This document shows, piece after piece, positions 26,454 through 34,332 of a stretch of 47,478 nt of DNA. The stretch lies in the NCBI RefSeq assembly GCF_001514235.1, contig NZ_KQ948931.1, forward strand, positions 434,301 through 481,778. The letters run 5' to 3'. The notes beneath the pieces are model-generated. The model was not told the origin of the DNA, searched no databases, and was given only the letters and a program-made list of their open reading frames with translations. Numbering within the stretch: position 1 is the stretch's first letter; each line of letters opens with the position of its first letter. The translations under genes and the position numbers were made by a program. The DNA comes from Streptomyces caeruleatus (lineage in GTDB: Bacteria; Actinomycetota; Actinomycetes; Streptomycetales; Streptomycetaceae).

Positions 26454-28156
26454 CCTTCGTCGGTCGGTTCGAAAGGGCCGGAGTCGTACAGGCGCTCGGC
26501 GTCCGTGCCCAGGCCCAGCTGACCGAGGACCAGCGCGGCCGGCAGGGTGTTGTCGAGGACACCCGGCGCACGGCCGGGCCGGATGCCCGGTCCGATCGCG
26601 GCGTGAATCGCGTGCAGCCTGCTGTCCCCGGTGTTGACCACGTGGGCGCCGGTCTTGGCGACCCGCCGCACGACCGGTCCCTCGCCCACCAGTTGGGAGC
26701 TGGGCTGGTAGTCGTCGGCCAGGGCGACATAGGTCACCGCGGGGGCGGCCGGGGCGTCGGCCGTGGGGTCGGTGAGCGGCTCGCCGTCGCCGTCGAGGAA
26801 ACCGGCCACCACGGGCCGGCCCGTCTCGGGGTCGGTGACCGCGCACAGGGCGGCCCGCGCCCGCGCCATCGCCTGCCGGGCCCGCACGGGATCGCCGGCC
26901 GTGCGCTCGCCGGGCCACAGGGAGCCGTTGTTCGCCGGGTGGTAGAAGACCTGGGAACCCGCCGGGTCCAGCTCCCCGGCGGCGTCGCGCACCGCGAGGC
27001 CGGCCCGCACCAACTGGTCGTTGAGATGCACCAGATGAGTGCTGCCGACCATGCCGTGGTCCGCGCCGAGCACCACGGTGTCCTCGGCGCCGGCCCGGTC
27101 CAGGACCCGGCCGAGAATCGCGTCCGACCAGCGGTAGCAGCGCCGCACGTACGACCACACCCGGGCGGCGAGGTCCGGGCGGTGGGCCGCGCTGCGCTCG
27201 TCGCACCAGCCGAGGAACTCATGGCCCACGTCGTCGGTCATCGGCAGGTAGACGACGACCAGGTCGGCGTCGTGGGTCTCCAGGACCGCGTCGGCCGCGG
27301 CACCGAAGGACTGGGCGACGCACTCCACCGAGGACAGGAAGACCTCCTCGGCCGAGCCGTCCCCGCCCTCGGCCAGCCGGGGCCCGAACGCCGCCCGGCG
27401 GTAGAGCGGCCCGACCCCCTCGCCGGCGAACGGCGGGCACTGCGCGAGCCGGTGCAGCGTCTTGGCGTTGCGCCCGGCGGTACGCGTCCGCCAGACCCCG
27501 GTGTGCACCAGGAGCAGCTGTCCGCCCGCCCGTACACAGCGCACCCACGTGCCGTGGCGCCGGTCGAGCTCGAAGGGCCGCCACCCCTGGTCCGGGTCCA
27601 GCAGCAGCGGCCGTTCGCCGCCGATGAGCCGTACCCGCTCGGTCCCGTCCGGGGCCCGTTCGACCAGGGCGTCGACGCGGTGGCCGCCGATGTCCCAGGG
27701 CTGTTCGCCGGGGCCGGGGTCCAGGACGCGCAGGGCGTGCCGGGTGAGCCGGTCGCTGTACGCCTCCACCGCGCCGTCGATGTGCGGCCCGACGTGGTCG
27801 TCGGCGCCGAAGACCCAGGGGGCGTGCACCAGCGCGCTGGTCAGGTCGTTCTCGGACATCGCCTCCCACACGGTGGGCATGGCGGGGAAGCCCGGCGAGA
27901 AGCCGCTGACATGGCTGGCGACGCCCTCCCCGGCTCCCGGCACGGTGAACCCGGTGACCCGGTGCTCGGCCGGCCAGGTGCCGGTGAACAGGGTCGCGAG
28001 GGACGGCGGGGTCTGGCAGTTGGGCCGGGCGGGCCGCGCCGCCGTGAACACGCCGCGCTCCCGCATCCGGCTGACGTTGGGCAGGGCGCCCTCGCGTTCC
28101 AGCCGGTCCACGACCCAGTGCGCCCCGGCGTCCCAGACCACCCAGTAGACGGTCAT
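26450..28156 (-). CDS. Type I phosphodiesterase/nucleotide pyrophosphatase-family protein
   Basis: A 568-residue alkaline-phosphatase-superfamily enzyme. It begins MTVYWVVWDAGAHW (first metal Asp), has the nucleophile region PPSLATLFTGTWPAEHRVTGF, a second site DDVGHEF and the third ADHGMVGSTHLVHLN. These are the NPP/phosphopentomutase-type metal ligands. It probably hydrolyses a phosphodiester or pyrophosphate such as an NMP adduct. There is no signal peptide, so it is cytoplasmic. ATG 28156 overlaps the HAD gene stop (ATGA) and its own stop overlaps the nucleotidyltransferase start. An enzyme pair that adds and removes nucleotidyl groups suggests an activated NMP intermediate. Confidence 0.88.
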   Translation of the reverse strand: MTVYWVVWDAGAHWVVDRLEREGALPNVSRMRERGVFTAARPARPNCQTPPSLATLFTGTWPAEHRVTGFTVPGAGEGVASHVSGFSPGFPAMPTVWEAMSENDLTSALVHAPWVFGADDHVGPHIDGAVEAYSDRLTRHALRVLDPGPGEQPWDIGGHRVDALVERAPDGTERVRLIGGERPLLLDPDQGWRPFELDRRHGTWVRCVRAGGQLLLVHTGVWRTRTAGRNAKTLHRLAQCPPFAGEGVGPLYRRAAFGPRLAEGGDGSAEEVFLSSVECVAQSFGAAADAVLETHDADLVVVYLPMTDDVGHEFLGWCDERSAAHRPDLAARVWSYVRRCYRWSDAILGRVLDRAGAEDTVVLGADHGMVGSTHLVHLNDQLVRAGLAVRDAAGELDPAGSQVFYHPANNGSLWPGERTAGDPVRARQAMARARAALCAVTDPETGRPVVAGFLDGDGEPLTDPTADAPAAPAVTYVALADDYQPSSQLVGEGPVVRRVAKTGAHVVNTGDSRLHAIHAAIGPGIRPGRAPGVLDNTLPAALVLGQLGLGTDAERLYDSGPFEPTDEG

Positions 28157-28935
28157 CCGACACCCCACTCCCGGATCAGCCCCGGCAGCCCGGCGACGGA
28201 GTCCAGCTCGTGCGAGGCCCGCCCGGTCAGCCCTTCGGCCTGCTGGTCGGCGTACTTGCCCGTGCGGACCTGTACGGTCCGCAGCCCCGCGGTACGGCCG
28301 CCGGCGATGTCGGTCGTCGCGTCGTCGCCGACCACCACGCACGCGGTGACGGGCACGTCCAGGGAGCGGGCCGCGAGTTCGAAGAAGTCGGTGGCGGGCT
28401 TGCCCAGCACCCGGGCCTCGGCGCCGGCGGCGTAGGTGACGGCGGCGACGACCGCACCGGTGTCCAGGTGGTCCCCGTCGGCCCGCTTGAAGTAGCGGCC
28501 CGTCTGCAGGGCGAGCAGCACCGCCCCGTCCCGCACCGCACGGAACGCGCCGTCGAGCGCGGCGTAGTCCAGGGTGTCCCGGCAGTCCCCGATCAGCACA
28601 TGGCTGTACGGGGGCTCGTCCACCAGGGTCGGCAGCGCCGCGCGCAGCTCACGGGAGACCAGCGGATAGGTGCGGGCCCCGGCGGCGGTCAGCAGTTGGG
28701 CCGCCGCCACCACGGGCGTGAACAGCTCCTGCGCCGCCACCGCCAGGCCGTACCCGGCCAGTTCGCCCCGAATCTGTTCCGCCGTCCTGGAGTCGGTGTT
28801 GGTCAGAAAGCGCAGCCCCACGCCCAGTTCGCGCAGGGCCGCCACCGCCTCCACCGCGCCGTCGATCACCGCACCCCGGGCGTACAGGGTGCCTTCCAGG
28901 TCGAGCAGGACCGCCCGCACGGCGCCGCCCGTCAT
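28153..28935 (-). CDS. HAD-superfamily (type IIA) phosphatase
   Basis: A 260-residue HAD hydrolase. Motif I is LLDLEGTLY (Asp nucleophile; the second Asp is Glu, as in some family members), motif II FLTNTDS, motif III VLGKPATDFF and motif IV VVGDDATTDIAGG. A type IIA cap lies between motifs II and III, as in NagD/LHPP phosphatases. It should dephosphorylate a small phosphate ester in the pathway. ATG 28935 shares one base with the stop of the CYTH-like gene. Confidence 0.93.
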   Translation of the reverse strand: MTGGAVRAVLLDLEGTLYARGAVIDGAVEAVAALRELGVGLRFLTNTDSRTAEQIRGELAGYGLAVAAQELFTPVVAAAQLLTAAGARTYPLVSRELRAALPTLVDEPPYSHVLIGDCRDTLDYAALDGAFRAVRDGAVLLALQTGRYFKRADGDHLDTGAVVAAVTYAAGAEARVLGKPATDFFELAARSLDVPVTACVVVGDDATTDIAGGRTAGLRTVQVRTGKYADQQAEGLTGRASHELDSVAGLPGLIREWGVG

Positions 28936-30176
28936 CAGCCGACCTTCCGGGCCAGCTCGGGCCGGGCCGCCACGGCGTCCTTGAGGAAGGTGCGCTTGGA
29001 GTAGAAGCCCCGCTGGTCGCTCAGCCCGCGCTCGCGCAGGAACGCCTCCAGCCAGCCGACGATCTCCTCCATCTCGGCCAGCACCTCGGCCTCGTCGGGC
29101 TCGACGGCGACCCGGCTGCGCAGGTACTCCAGCTCGCACTGGTTGAGCGTCACCTCGCGTGCCTCGACCAGGCTGCAGTGGTCGAAGAAGACGCCGTAGA
29201 CATGACCGGTGCGCACCGACTCGAAGTTGATGTCGTAGCGGACCCTGCGGAACGACGGCAGCCGGACGGCCTCCACCTTCAGCTCCTCGCGGATGTACCG
29301 CTCGAAGCCGCCGTCGTCGGCCAGGTCGAGCCCGTAGGTGTGGCTCTCCCGGCGGTTGAAGGTGTCCTCGGCGTACCACTTGCGCTTGAGGAGGTGCTTG
29401 CCGTCGGTGGTGGGGATGAAGGAGGCGTAGCCGCGCTCGGCCTCGGTGGGGCCGGTGACCTCGAAGAGGTGGTTGAGGTAGTCCCAGGCCTGGTACTCGT
29501 CCCGGTACTCCATGACGTAGCCGGGCAGTTCGCCGTCCAGCAGGCTCCGGTACAGCTCGACCGTCAGCGTCCAGGAGTCCACGGGTGGGGTGAGCGTGTA
29601 CTTGTACTCCAGCTCCTTGCCGCTGAAGCACTTGCGGTAGTACCGCTGGTGGTTGTTGAGGAAGAGGAACTGCTCCGCGTGCAGCCGGACCGCCTCCGGC
29701 AGCCAGCCCAGCTCCTCGACGCCGGCCGTGTCCACGGCCTCGGGCGTGATCCGGATGAAGCAGGCGTCCTCGGCCAGGAAGCGGATCTGGCTGTGCACAT
29801 GGGCCCGGTCACCGTCCGCGGTGACGTAGAACAGCGGCACCAGCGGGCCGACGCCCTGACCGGTCACCTCGGTGACGGCCTCGCGCAGCGCCGGGCCGGG
29901 CAGCATGCCGGGGAAGAGCTCGTCGCCGGCCGCCTTCGCGGTGTGCCGGCGGGTCCCGTCGGCCGTGCGGACGGCGAGCTCCAGCGGTCCGAGCCGGTCC
30001 CAGCGCAGGACGACCGTGTTGCTCGGGAAGGCCTGCTCCACCGGGGAGTCGAGCTCGACGAGGACGACCGGGTCGGACCCGGCGAGCGGGGCCGTGCCGT
30101 TGAGGAGGTGCAGGCCGCCCAGGGCCAGCCAGGCCCGCCGTCCGGCAGGGGTGGGGGTGCTGTCGCTCACGGTCAC
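28935..30176 (-). CDS. CYTH-like (triphosphate tunnel) domain protein
   Basis: A 413-residue protein, not closely recognised. KELEYKYTL (188-196) matches the ExExK signature of CYTH/triphosphate-tunnel enzymes. It is followed by basic and acidic beta-strand segments in the expected order: KHLLKRKWYAED, RRVRYDINFESVRTG and NQCELEYLRSRV. Such enzymes bind triphosphates and release phosphate or form cyclic products. The N-terminal 180 residues form a separate alpha/beta domain with VVLVELDSPVEQAF. The C-terminal 60 are helical. GTG 30176 overlaps the upstream stop. A nucleoside triphosphate or triphosphorylated intermediate is the likely ligand. The call rests on one motif and the strand pattern. 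Confidence 0.65.
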   Translation of the reverse strand: MTVSDSTPTPAGRRAWLALGGLHLLNGTAPLAGSDPVVLVELDSPVEQAFPSNTVVLRWDRLGPLELAVRTADGTRRHTAKAAGDELFPGMLPGPALREAVTEVTGQGVGPLVPLFYVTADGDRAHVHSQIRFLAEDACFIRITPEAVDTAGVEELGWLPEAVRLHAEQFLFLNNHQRYYRKCFSGKELEYKYTLTPPVDSWTLTVELYRSLLDGELPGYVMEYRDEYQAWDYLNHLFEVTGPTEAERGYASFIPTTDGKHLLKRKWYAEDTFNRRESHTYGLDLADDGGFERYIREELKVEAVRLPSFRRVRYDINFESVRTGHVYGVFFDHCSLVEAREVTLNQCELEYLRSRVAVEPDEAEVLAEMEEIVGWLEAFLRERGLSDQRGFYSKRTFLKDAVAARPELARKVG

Positions 30177-32680
30177 TCTCCCTTGCGGCCGGTCGTCGCG
30201 ACCGTGCCATCGCTGATCACTGCCTCGGCGCCGCTGATCCCGGCCGCCGTCACCGCGGGGACGCGGGCCTCGCGCAGCAGGATCGCCAGGTGGCCGAGCG
30301 CCGAGCCCTGGTCGAAGACGAATCCCGCGACGTGCTCCAGCAGCACGGAGAGCACCGCGTACGGCCGCGCCGCACTGATCACGGGCTTCTCGTCGTACGA
30401 CTTGACCAGGTCGAGGATGCGGGCCAGGCCCTCGTGCTCGGTGACGTCCTGGGACTTGTCGATGCTCACGGCCGGGCCGATGGACAGGCGGCGCAGCAGC
30501 GCGTCGTCGTCCAGGCGCAGCAGCGGTCCCCGGGCGGTGCCGGGGGAGATGCAGACCTCTCCGTGGGCGACGGTGACGGTGTCGTCGCCGCCGAGCACCG
30601 AGTAGTCGACGAAGTACAGCGTGCCGCGGTCGAAGACCCACTCCAGGGTCACCGGCCCGTGCTTGGCGTGCATCGCCGCGGTGAAGCGGGCGAGTTCGTC
30701 GAGGTGCGGGCGCAGCACCTCGCCCCCGGCCGGGCAGGTCACGTTGGAGGCGTCGTCGTAGCCCGCCGTCACGTCCTTGACGACGATCGCCTCGCCGCCC
30801 GCGGTGCCGCGGTTCAGGGCCATCAGGCCCTCGTCGGTGTACTCGACGACGAGACCGGCCTCGCCCGCCTTCCGGGAGATCACCCCGAGCTCGCCGCGGA
30901 TGAAGTCGCGCACCACCACCGTGTGCAGGTCGGTGCCGTCGGCGGACACGCCGGTGGTGACGGCGAGCTGGCGGGGCACCTCCTCCTTGGGCACCACGAT
31001 CTGGCGCAGGGTGTCGCCGAAGTCGAGGACGCATTCGTCGGTGCCGCCGGCCAGCGTGTCGCGCAGGGCCCGGCCGCCCTCGTCGCCGTGCAGGCCAAGG
31101 CCGTTGAAGCGGATGACCCAGCCGGCGCCGGTGGACACTCCGTGCTCGTGGGCCAGCCGGTGCGCGGGACCGCGCTTGGCGGTGTAACCGCTGTAGACGG
31201 CGGCCACCGCACCGAGGTTGAAGTCGGCGGGGAGTTCGTCGACGTACAGCCGGTGCGCCTCGGTGACCGGTTCGGCGCTGGCGTGGAAGGCCTCGCGGGC
31301 CGCGGTGAGCGGGCGCACCTGGACGAGGTGGACCCCGTCGGCGTCGGCCGCCCACTCCACGTCCACGTCCTGTCCGCGGCTCGCACGCAGCCGCCGGGCC
31401 AGGTCCACGACCTGGACGAGGACCTCCTGTTCGGCCGCGTCCGGTGCCTCGGGTCCGGTGCCCGGCGCGGCCGACTCGGCACGCCGCGGCACGGCGACAC
31501 CGGCGACCAGTTCGTCGGCGAGGCCCTCGACGTACTCGACGGAGACCCGGTCGCCGTCGCCGTCGAGCCCGGTGAACGCGACACCCGCGAGAGTCGGGCG
31601 GACGAGCCGCTGGACGATCACGGCGAGCCGGGGCGCGGGCGAGAAGTCACCGGCGCGGATACGGGCGGCGACGGCCGGGGCCTCGTAGTAGGAGCGCCAG
31701 CACTGCTCGACGGCGTCGACGACGGCGTCCACGCCGCTGACCCCGAGGACGGACTGGTGGATTCCGGCGAGGCTGGAGGCCTCGGTGTCCTCGTCCAGAC
31801 CCGAGGAGCGCACGGCCAGTTCGGTCCTGTCCTCCCCGGCGTCCGGGAACATCTCGTGCAGCCGGGCGGCCAGCAGCTTGCGGGCCTGCTCGGGGACGCG
31901 GATCTCGGCGCCGATCTTCTGGATCTTGGCCACGGAGTCGGTGAAGAAGGCGCCGACGGTGGCCTTCAGGTCGCCGAAGGCGTCGGCGAGCGCGGCGTTC
32001 TGCTCGGCGGTGAGCGCGTCCGTGAACTCTCCCGCGGGCACGCAGAAGGCGGCCGGCACGGGGAAGTCATGGCTGGAGACGGCGAGTTGGGCGAACTTGG
32101 GGCCGACGTCGTGCGCGTCGAAGCTCGCCCCGAGCCCGGGGAACCGCTGGCGGGCGAACTGCTTGTCGAAGTCGACGTGGATGTCGCTGGAGCGGGGGCC
32201 GACGGACCCCTGGTACTTGCCGTCGTACAGGACGATCTCGCCCTGCGGACGCCACCACATCATCTGGCCGATGTTGATGCCGGGATACACCCGCACCCGG
32301 TTCATCGAGTAGAGCTGGAGCGTCCACTGTCCGGTGTAACCGATGTCGCCGAGGCTCGCGGAGAGGTTGATGAACAGACCCAGCCGGGCGACCGAGGAGC
32401 GGGCCGCGAACGTGGGCGCGTAGTGCTCGCTGCCCAGCACCTCGATGGTGTGGGCCAGATAGAGCCGTCCGGGCTCCAGCACATAGCCGTCGTCCGGGAT
32501 CTCGACCTCTTCGAAGTCGTTGGTGCGCCGGGCGTCCAGCGGCATCTCCTGGTAGACCCGCAGGGTCTTGCCGAGACGGAAGTTGTAACTGTTGGGATTG
32601 ACCTGCTCGGGCGTGAAGGGCTCGATGGTGATACGACCATTCGCCCGTTCGCGCGCGATCTCACTCCCGGTCAGAATCAT
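30173..32680 (-). CDS. dCTP deaminase-like domain fused to PEP-synthase-like phosphotransferase
   Basis: An 835-residue fusion. Residues 1-185 are a Dcd domain (VNPNSYNFRLG, AARSSVARLGLFINLSASLG, VRVYPGINIGQ), but the catalytic Glu is Gln122 (WTLQLYS). Residues about 200-460 are the ATP-binding PPDK/PEP-synthase N-terminal domain, with LAVRSSGLDEDTEASSLAG and QVRPLTAA. The middle (470-760) is uncertain. Residues 785-830 are a swivelling phosphohistidine domain, GSALGHLAILLREARVPAV, with His797 in place of the TSHAAI histidine. It resembles rifampin phosphotransferase and PEP synthase, which move phosphate from ATP through His to a substrate. ATG 32680 is used, with a weak AGGTCA ahead. It is the first enzyme gene of the operon and probably phosphorylates the nucleotide that the Dcd domain binds. 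Confidence 0.9.
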   Translation of the reverse strand: MILTGSEIARERANGRITIEPFTPEQVNPNSYNFRLGKTLRVYQEMPLDARRTNDFEEVEIPDDGYVLEPGRLYLAHTIEVLGSEHYAPTFAARSSVARLGLFINLSASLGDIGYTGQWTLQLYSMNRVRVYPGINIGQMMWWRPQGEIVLYDGKYQGSVGPRSSDIHVDFDKQFARQRFPGLGASFDAHDVGPKFAQLAVSSHDFPVPAAFCVPAGEFTDALTAEQNAALADAFGDLKATVGAFFTDSVAKIQKIGAEIRVPEQARKLLAARLHEMFPDAGEDRTELAVRSSGLDEDTEASSLAGIHQSVLGVSGVDAVVDAVEQCWRSYYEAPAVAARIRAGDFSPAPRLAVIVQRLVRPTLAGVAFTGLDGDGDRVSVEYVEGLADELVAGVAVPRRAESAAPGTGPEAPDAAEQEVLVQVVDLARRLRASRGQDVDVEWAADADGVHLVQVRPLTAAREAFHASAEPVTEAHRLYVDELPADFNLGAVAAVYSGYTAKRGPAHRLAHEHGVSTGAGWVIRFNGLGLHGDEGGRALRDTLAGGTDECVLDFGDTLRQIVVPKEEVPRQLAVTTGVSADGTDLHTVVVRDFIRGELGVISRKAGEAGLVVEYTDEGLMALNRGTAGGEAIVVKDVTAGYDDASNVTCPAGGEVLRPHLDELARFTAAMHAKHGPVTLEWVFDRGTLYFVDYSVLGGDDTVTVAHGEVCISPGTARGPLLRLDDDALLRRLSIGPAVSIDKSQDVTEHEGLARILDLVKSYDEKPVISAARPYAVLSVLLEHVAGFVFDQGSALGHLAILLREARVPAVTAAGISGAEAVISDGTVATTGRKGE

Positions 32681-32866
32681 GGGGTGACCTGTTCGCTCGT
32701 TCTCGTGAGAGAGATGTGAAGAGCCTCGGAGAGCCGTCCCCGCGAAGGGGCCTGGAAGGCCGCGGCCACGCGAGGGGCGGGCGGCGAGGGAGGCGGAGAG
32801 GCCTGGGTGACGACAGGACCTGAGGGGCGCGGCCGCGTGACGGGCGGCGCCGCAGGAACAGCTGTC

Positions 32867-32906
32867 GGAACTACCGAACTACCGGAACTACCGGGACTAC
32901 CGGAAC
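32867..32906. repeat. Short tandem repeat between peptide gene and fusion gene
   Basis: Four to five copies of an 8-9-bp unit (GGAACTACC, GAACTACC, GGAACTACC, GGGACTACC, GGAACC) lie in the 240-nt gap between the secreted peptide gene and the Dcd fusion gene. The rest of this gap (32681-32866) is GC-rich, with no gene or convincing terminator. Confidence 0.7.
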
Positions 32907-32920
32907 CAGCGGGGCCGGGG

Positions 32921-33058
32921 TCAGCCCCAGCCGGTGTCGAAGGTCGAGGCGCCGCCGGCCACGCTCACGGTGTCCGTGCTCGCGCTCGCGCCGCCGAGCA
33001 CACCGAGCGCCGCGGCCAGGAGCCAGCCGGCGAGAACCGCCTTGCGCGCAATCTTCAT
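32921..33058 (-). CDS. Small secreted peptide (45 residues)
   Basis: Begins MKIARKAVLAGWLLAAALG, a basic start and hydrophobic core typical of a Sec signal, then GGASAS with a probable cleavage site after ASA. The mature peptide would be about 19 residues, STDTVSVAGGASTFDTGWG, rich in Ser, Thr, Gly and Asp and ending Gly-Trp-Gly. ATG 33058 has GAAGG about seven bases ahead. It is the first gene of the leftward cluster and faces the LuxR-type regulator across 183 bp. It could be a signalling peptide, a precursor modified by cluster enzymes, or a surface peptide. There are no Cys residues. The gene is real by start site, codon use and signal; the role is unknown. Confidence 0.72.
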   Translation of the reverse strand: MKIARKAVLAGWLLAAALGVLGGASASTDTVSVAGGASTFDTGWG

Positions 33059-33183
33059 GTCCCTGCCTTCATCTGAATGTTGGGCTTTGTTCACCGACCC
33101 ACCACAGAAGCTCCTTTGCGTCGATGGGGGCTGGATGAATCACCATGCCAGGACTTGCAGGTACATGAGGGAGCAGAATGGAT

Positions 33184-33208
33184 CATCAAGCTGCATGGCA
33201 GCTTGATG
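33184..33208. promoter_or_regulatory. Perfect 11-bp inverted repeat in the divergent regulatory region
   Basis: CATCAAGCTGC and GCAGCTTGATG face each other with a 3-nt spacer (ATG). They lie 33 bp before the regulator start and within the 183-bp region (33059-33241) that must hold promoters for both directions. The site could bind the regulator (autoregulation) or fold as a short hairpin in its leader. The region is distinctly AT-richer than the coding DNA. Confidence 0.7.
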
Positions 33209-33241
33209 CCAGGTCTGTATATGGCGTTATAGGGGGACAAG

Positions 33242-34240
33242 TTGACCGATACGGACGGAAGTAGAGTGAACAGTACGGCCCTGCGGAGTGTGTATTCCTA
33301 TGCACTGCAACGCGCCGTGGGGGAGACCATTTCAGCCAACTCCGTCAGCGGGGCGACCGGCCTGCCCGCCGAGCGCGTCGGCGCCGCCGTCCGGGAGCTG
33401 CTGGACCTGGGACTGCTGCGCAGCGGTCCCGCCGACGAACTGCGCGCGGTGGCACCGGAGGAGGCCGTGGCCTGTGTCGTCAGCCCGGTCGAGCGCGAGA
33501 TCCGCTCCCGCCGCGCCTTCGCGGAGGAGACCAGGGCATCGATCATGTCCTTCCTCCCCGACTTCGAGGCGAGCCAGTTCGCCCGGGAGCGGGAGAGCAG
33601 GTTCGAAGTGGTGCCGGACCTCGACGAGGTCCGCGCGGTCATCGCCGACCTGACCGCGCGGGCCCGCGTCGAGATACTGACGGCCCAGCCGGGCGGCGCC
33701 CGTGAGGAGGACATCCTCAACGAGGCCGCGCCCCGGGACCGGGCGGCCCTCAACCGGGGCGTGAGGATGCGCGTCCTGTACCAGCACACGGCCAGGTTCA
33801 GCCCGGGCACCGCCGCCTACGTCGACCACATGTCGGAGCTGGGCGCGCAGGTGCGGACGCTGGACGACCACTTCAGCCGGCTGCTGGTCTTCGACGGGGA
33901 GACGGCGGTCATCTCCCTGCCCGGCAACCGGCTGGGCGCGGCCGTGGTCCGCGAGCCGAACGTGGTCGCGTTCATCGTGGAGACGTACGAGCGACTGTGG
34001 CTGGCGGCCGAGCCCTACGCGGTGGCCTTCGGCACCCGGGCCGAGGTAGCCGGAGACATCAAGCAGGCCATCGTCCGGCTGCTCGTCGAAGGCCTCACGG
34101 ACGCCTCCATCGCCAACCGCCTGGGCATGTCGGTGCGCACCTGCCGCCGCCATATCGCGGACATCATGGAGGAGTTGGGCGCGCAGAGCCGCTTCCAGGC
34201 CGGCTATCTGCTCACGGTCCGCGCCCAGCAGGACGACTGA
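33242..34240 (+). CDS. LuxR-type regulator with TrmB/phospholipase-D-like sensor
   Basis: A 332-residue transcription factor. An N-terminal winged-helix (YSYALQRAVGETISANSVSG, LPAERVGAAVRELLDLGLL) is followed by a PLD/TrmB-like central domain (VEILTAQPGGAREED, LVFDGETAVISLPGN) and a C-terminal LuxR HTH at about 275-325 (LLVEGLTDASIANRLGMSVRTCRRHIADIMEELGA). TTG 33242 has AGGGGGA at good distance. It is divergent from the peptide and the long enzyme operon, so it is the likely pathway-specific activator. The central domain suggests a small-molecule signal. Regulators of this build often sit beside Streptomyces biosynthetic and peptide gene clusters. Confidence 0.9.
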   Translation: MTDTDGSRVNSTALRSVYSYALQRAVGETISANSVSGATGLPAERVGAAVRELLDLGLLRSGPADELRAVAPEEAVACVVSPVEREIRSRRAFAEETRASIMSFLPDFEASQFARERESRFEVVPDLDEVRAVIADLTARARVEILTAQPGGAREEDILNEAAPRDRAALNRGVRMRVLYQHTARFSPGTAAYVDHMSELGAQVRTLDDHFSRLLVFDGETAVISLPGNRLGAAVVREPNVVAFIVETYERLWLAAEPYAVAFGTRAEVAGDIKQAIVRLLVEGLTDASIANRLGMSVRTCRRHIADIMEELGAQSRFQAGYLLTVRAQQDD

Positions 34241-34332
34241 CGGTGTTCGCCCTCAGGGGAGCGGGCGTGCCGGTGCGGCAGCCCGGGCAGAAACGATGCG
34301 CCACACAACGGAACCGACAAGGGGAGAAACGG

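Noticed and set aside
30290..32719. 809-codon plus-strand frame over the Dcd fusion gene
   Set aside because: Antisense shadow of a gene with clear conserved motifs; no ribosome site or domain.
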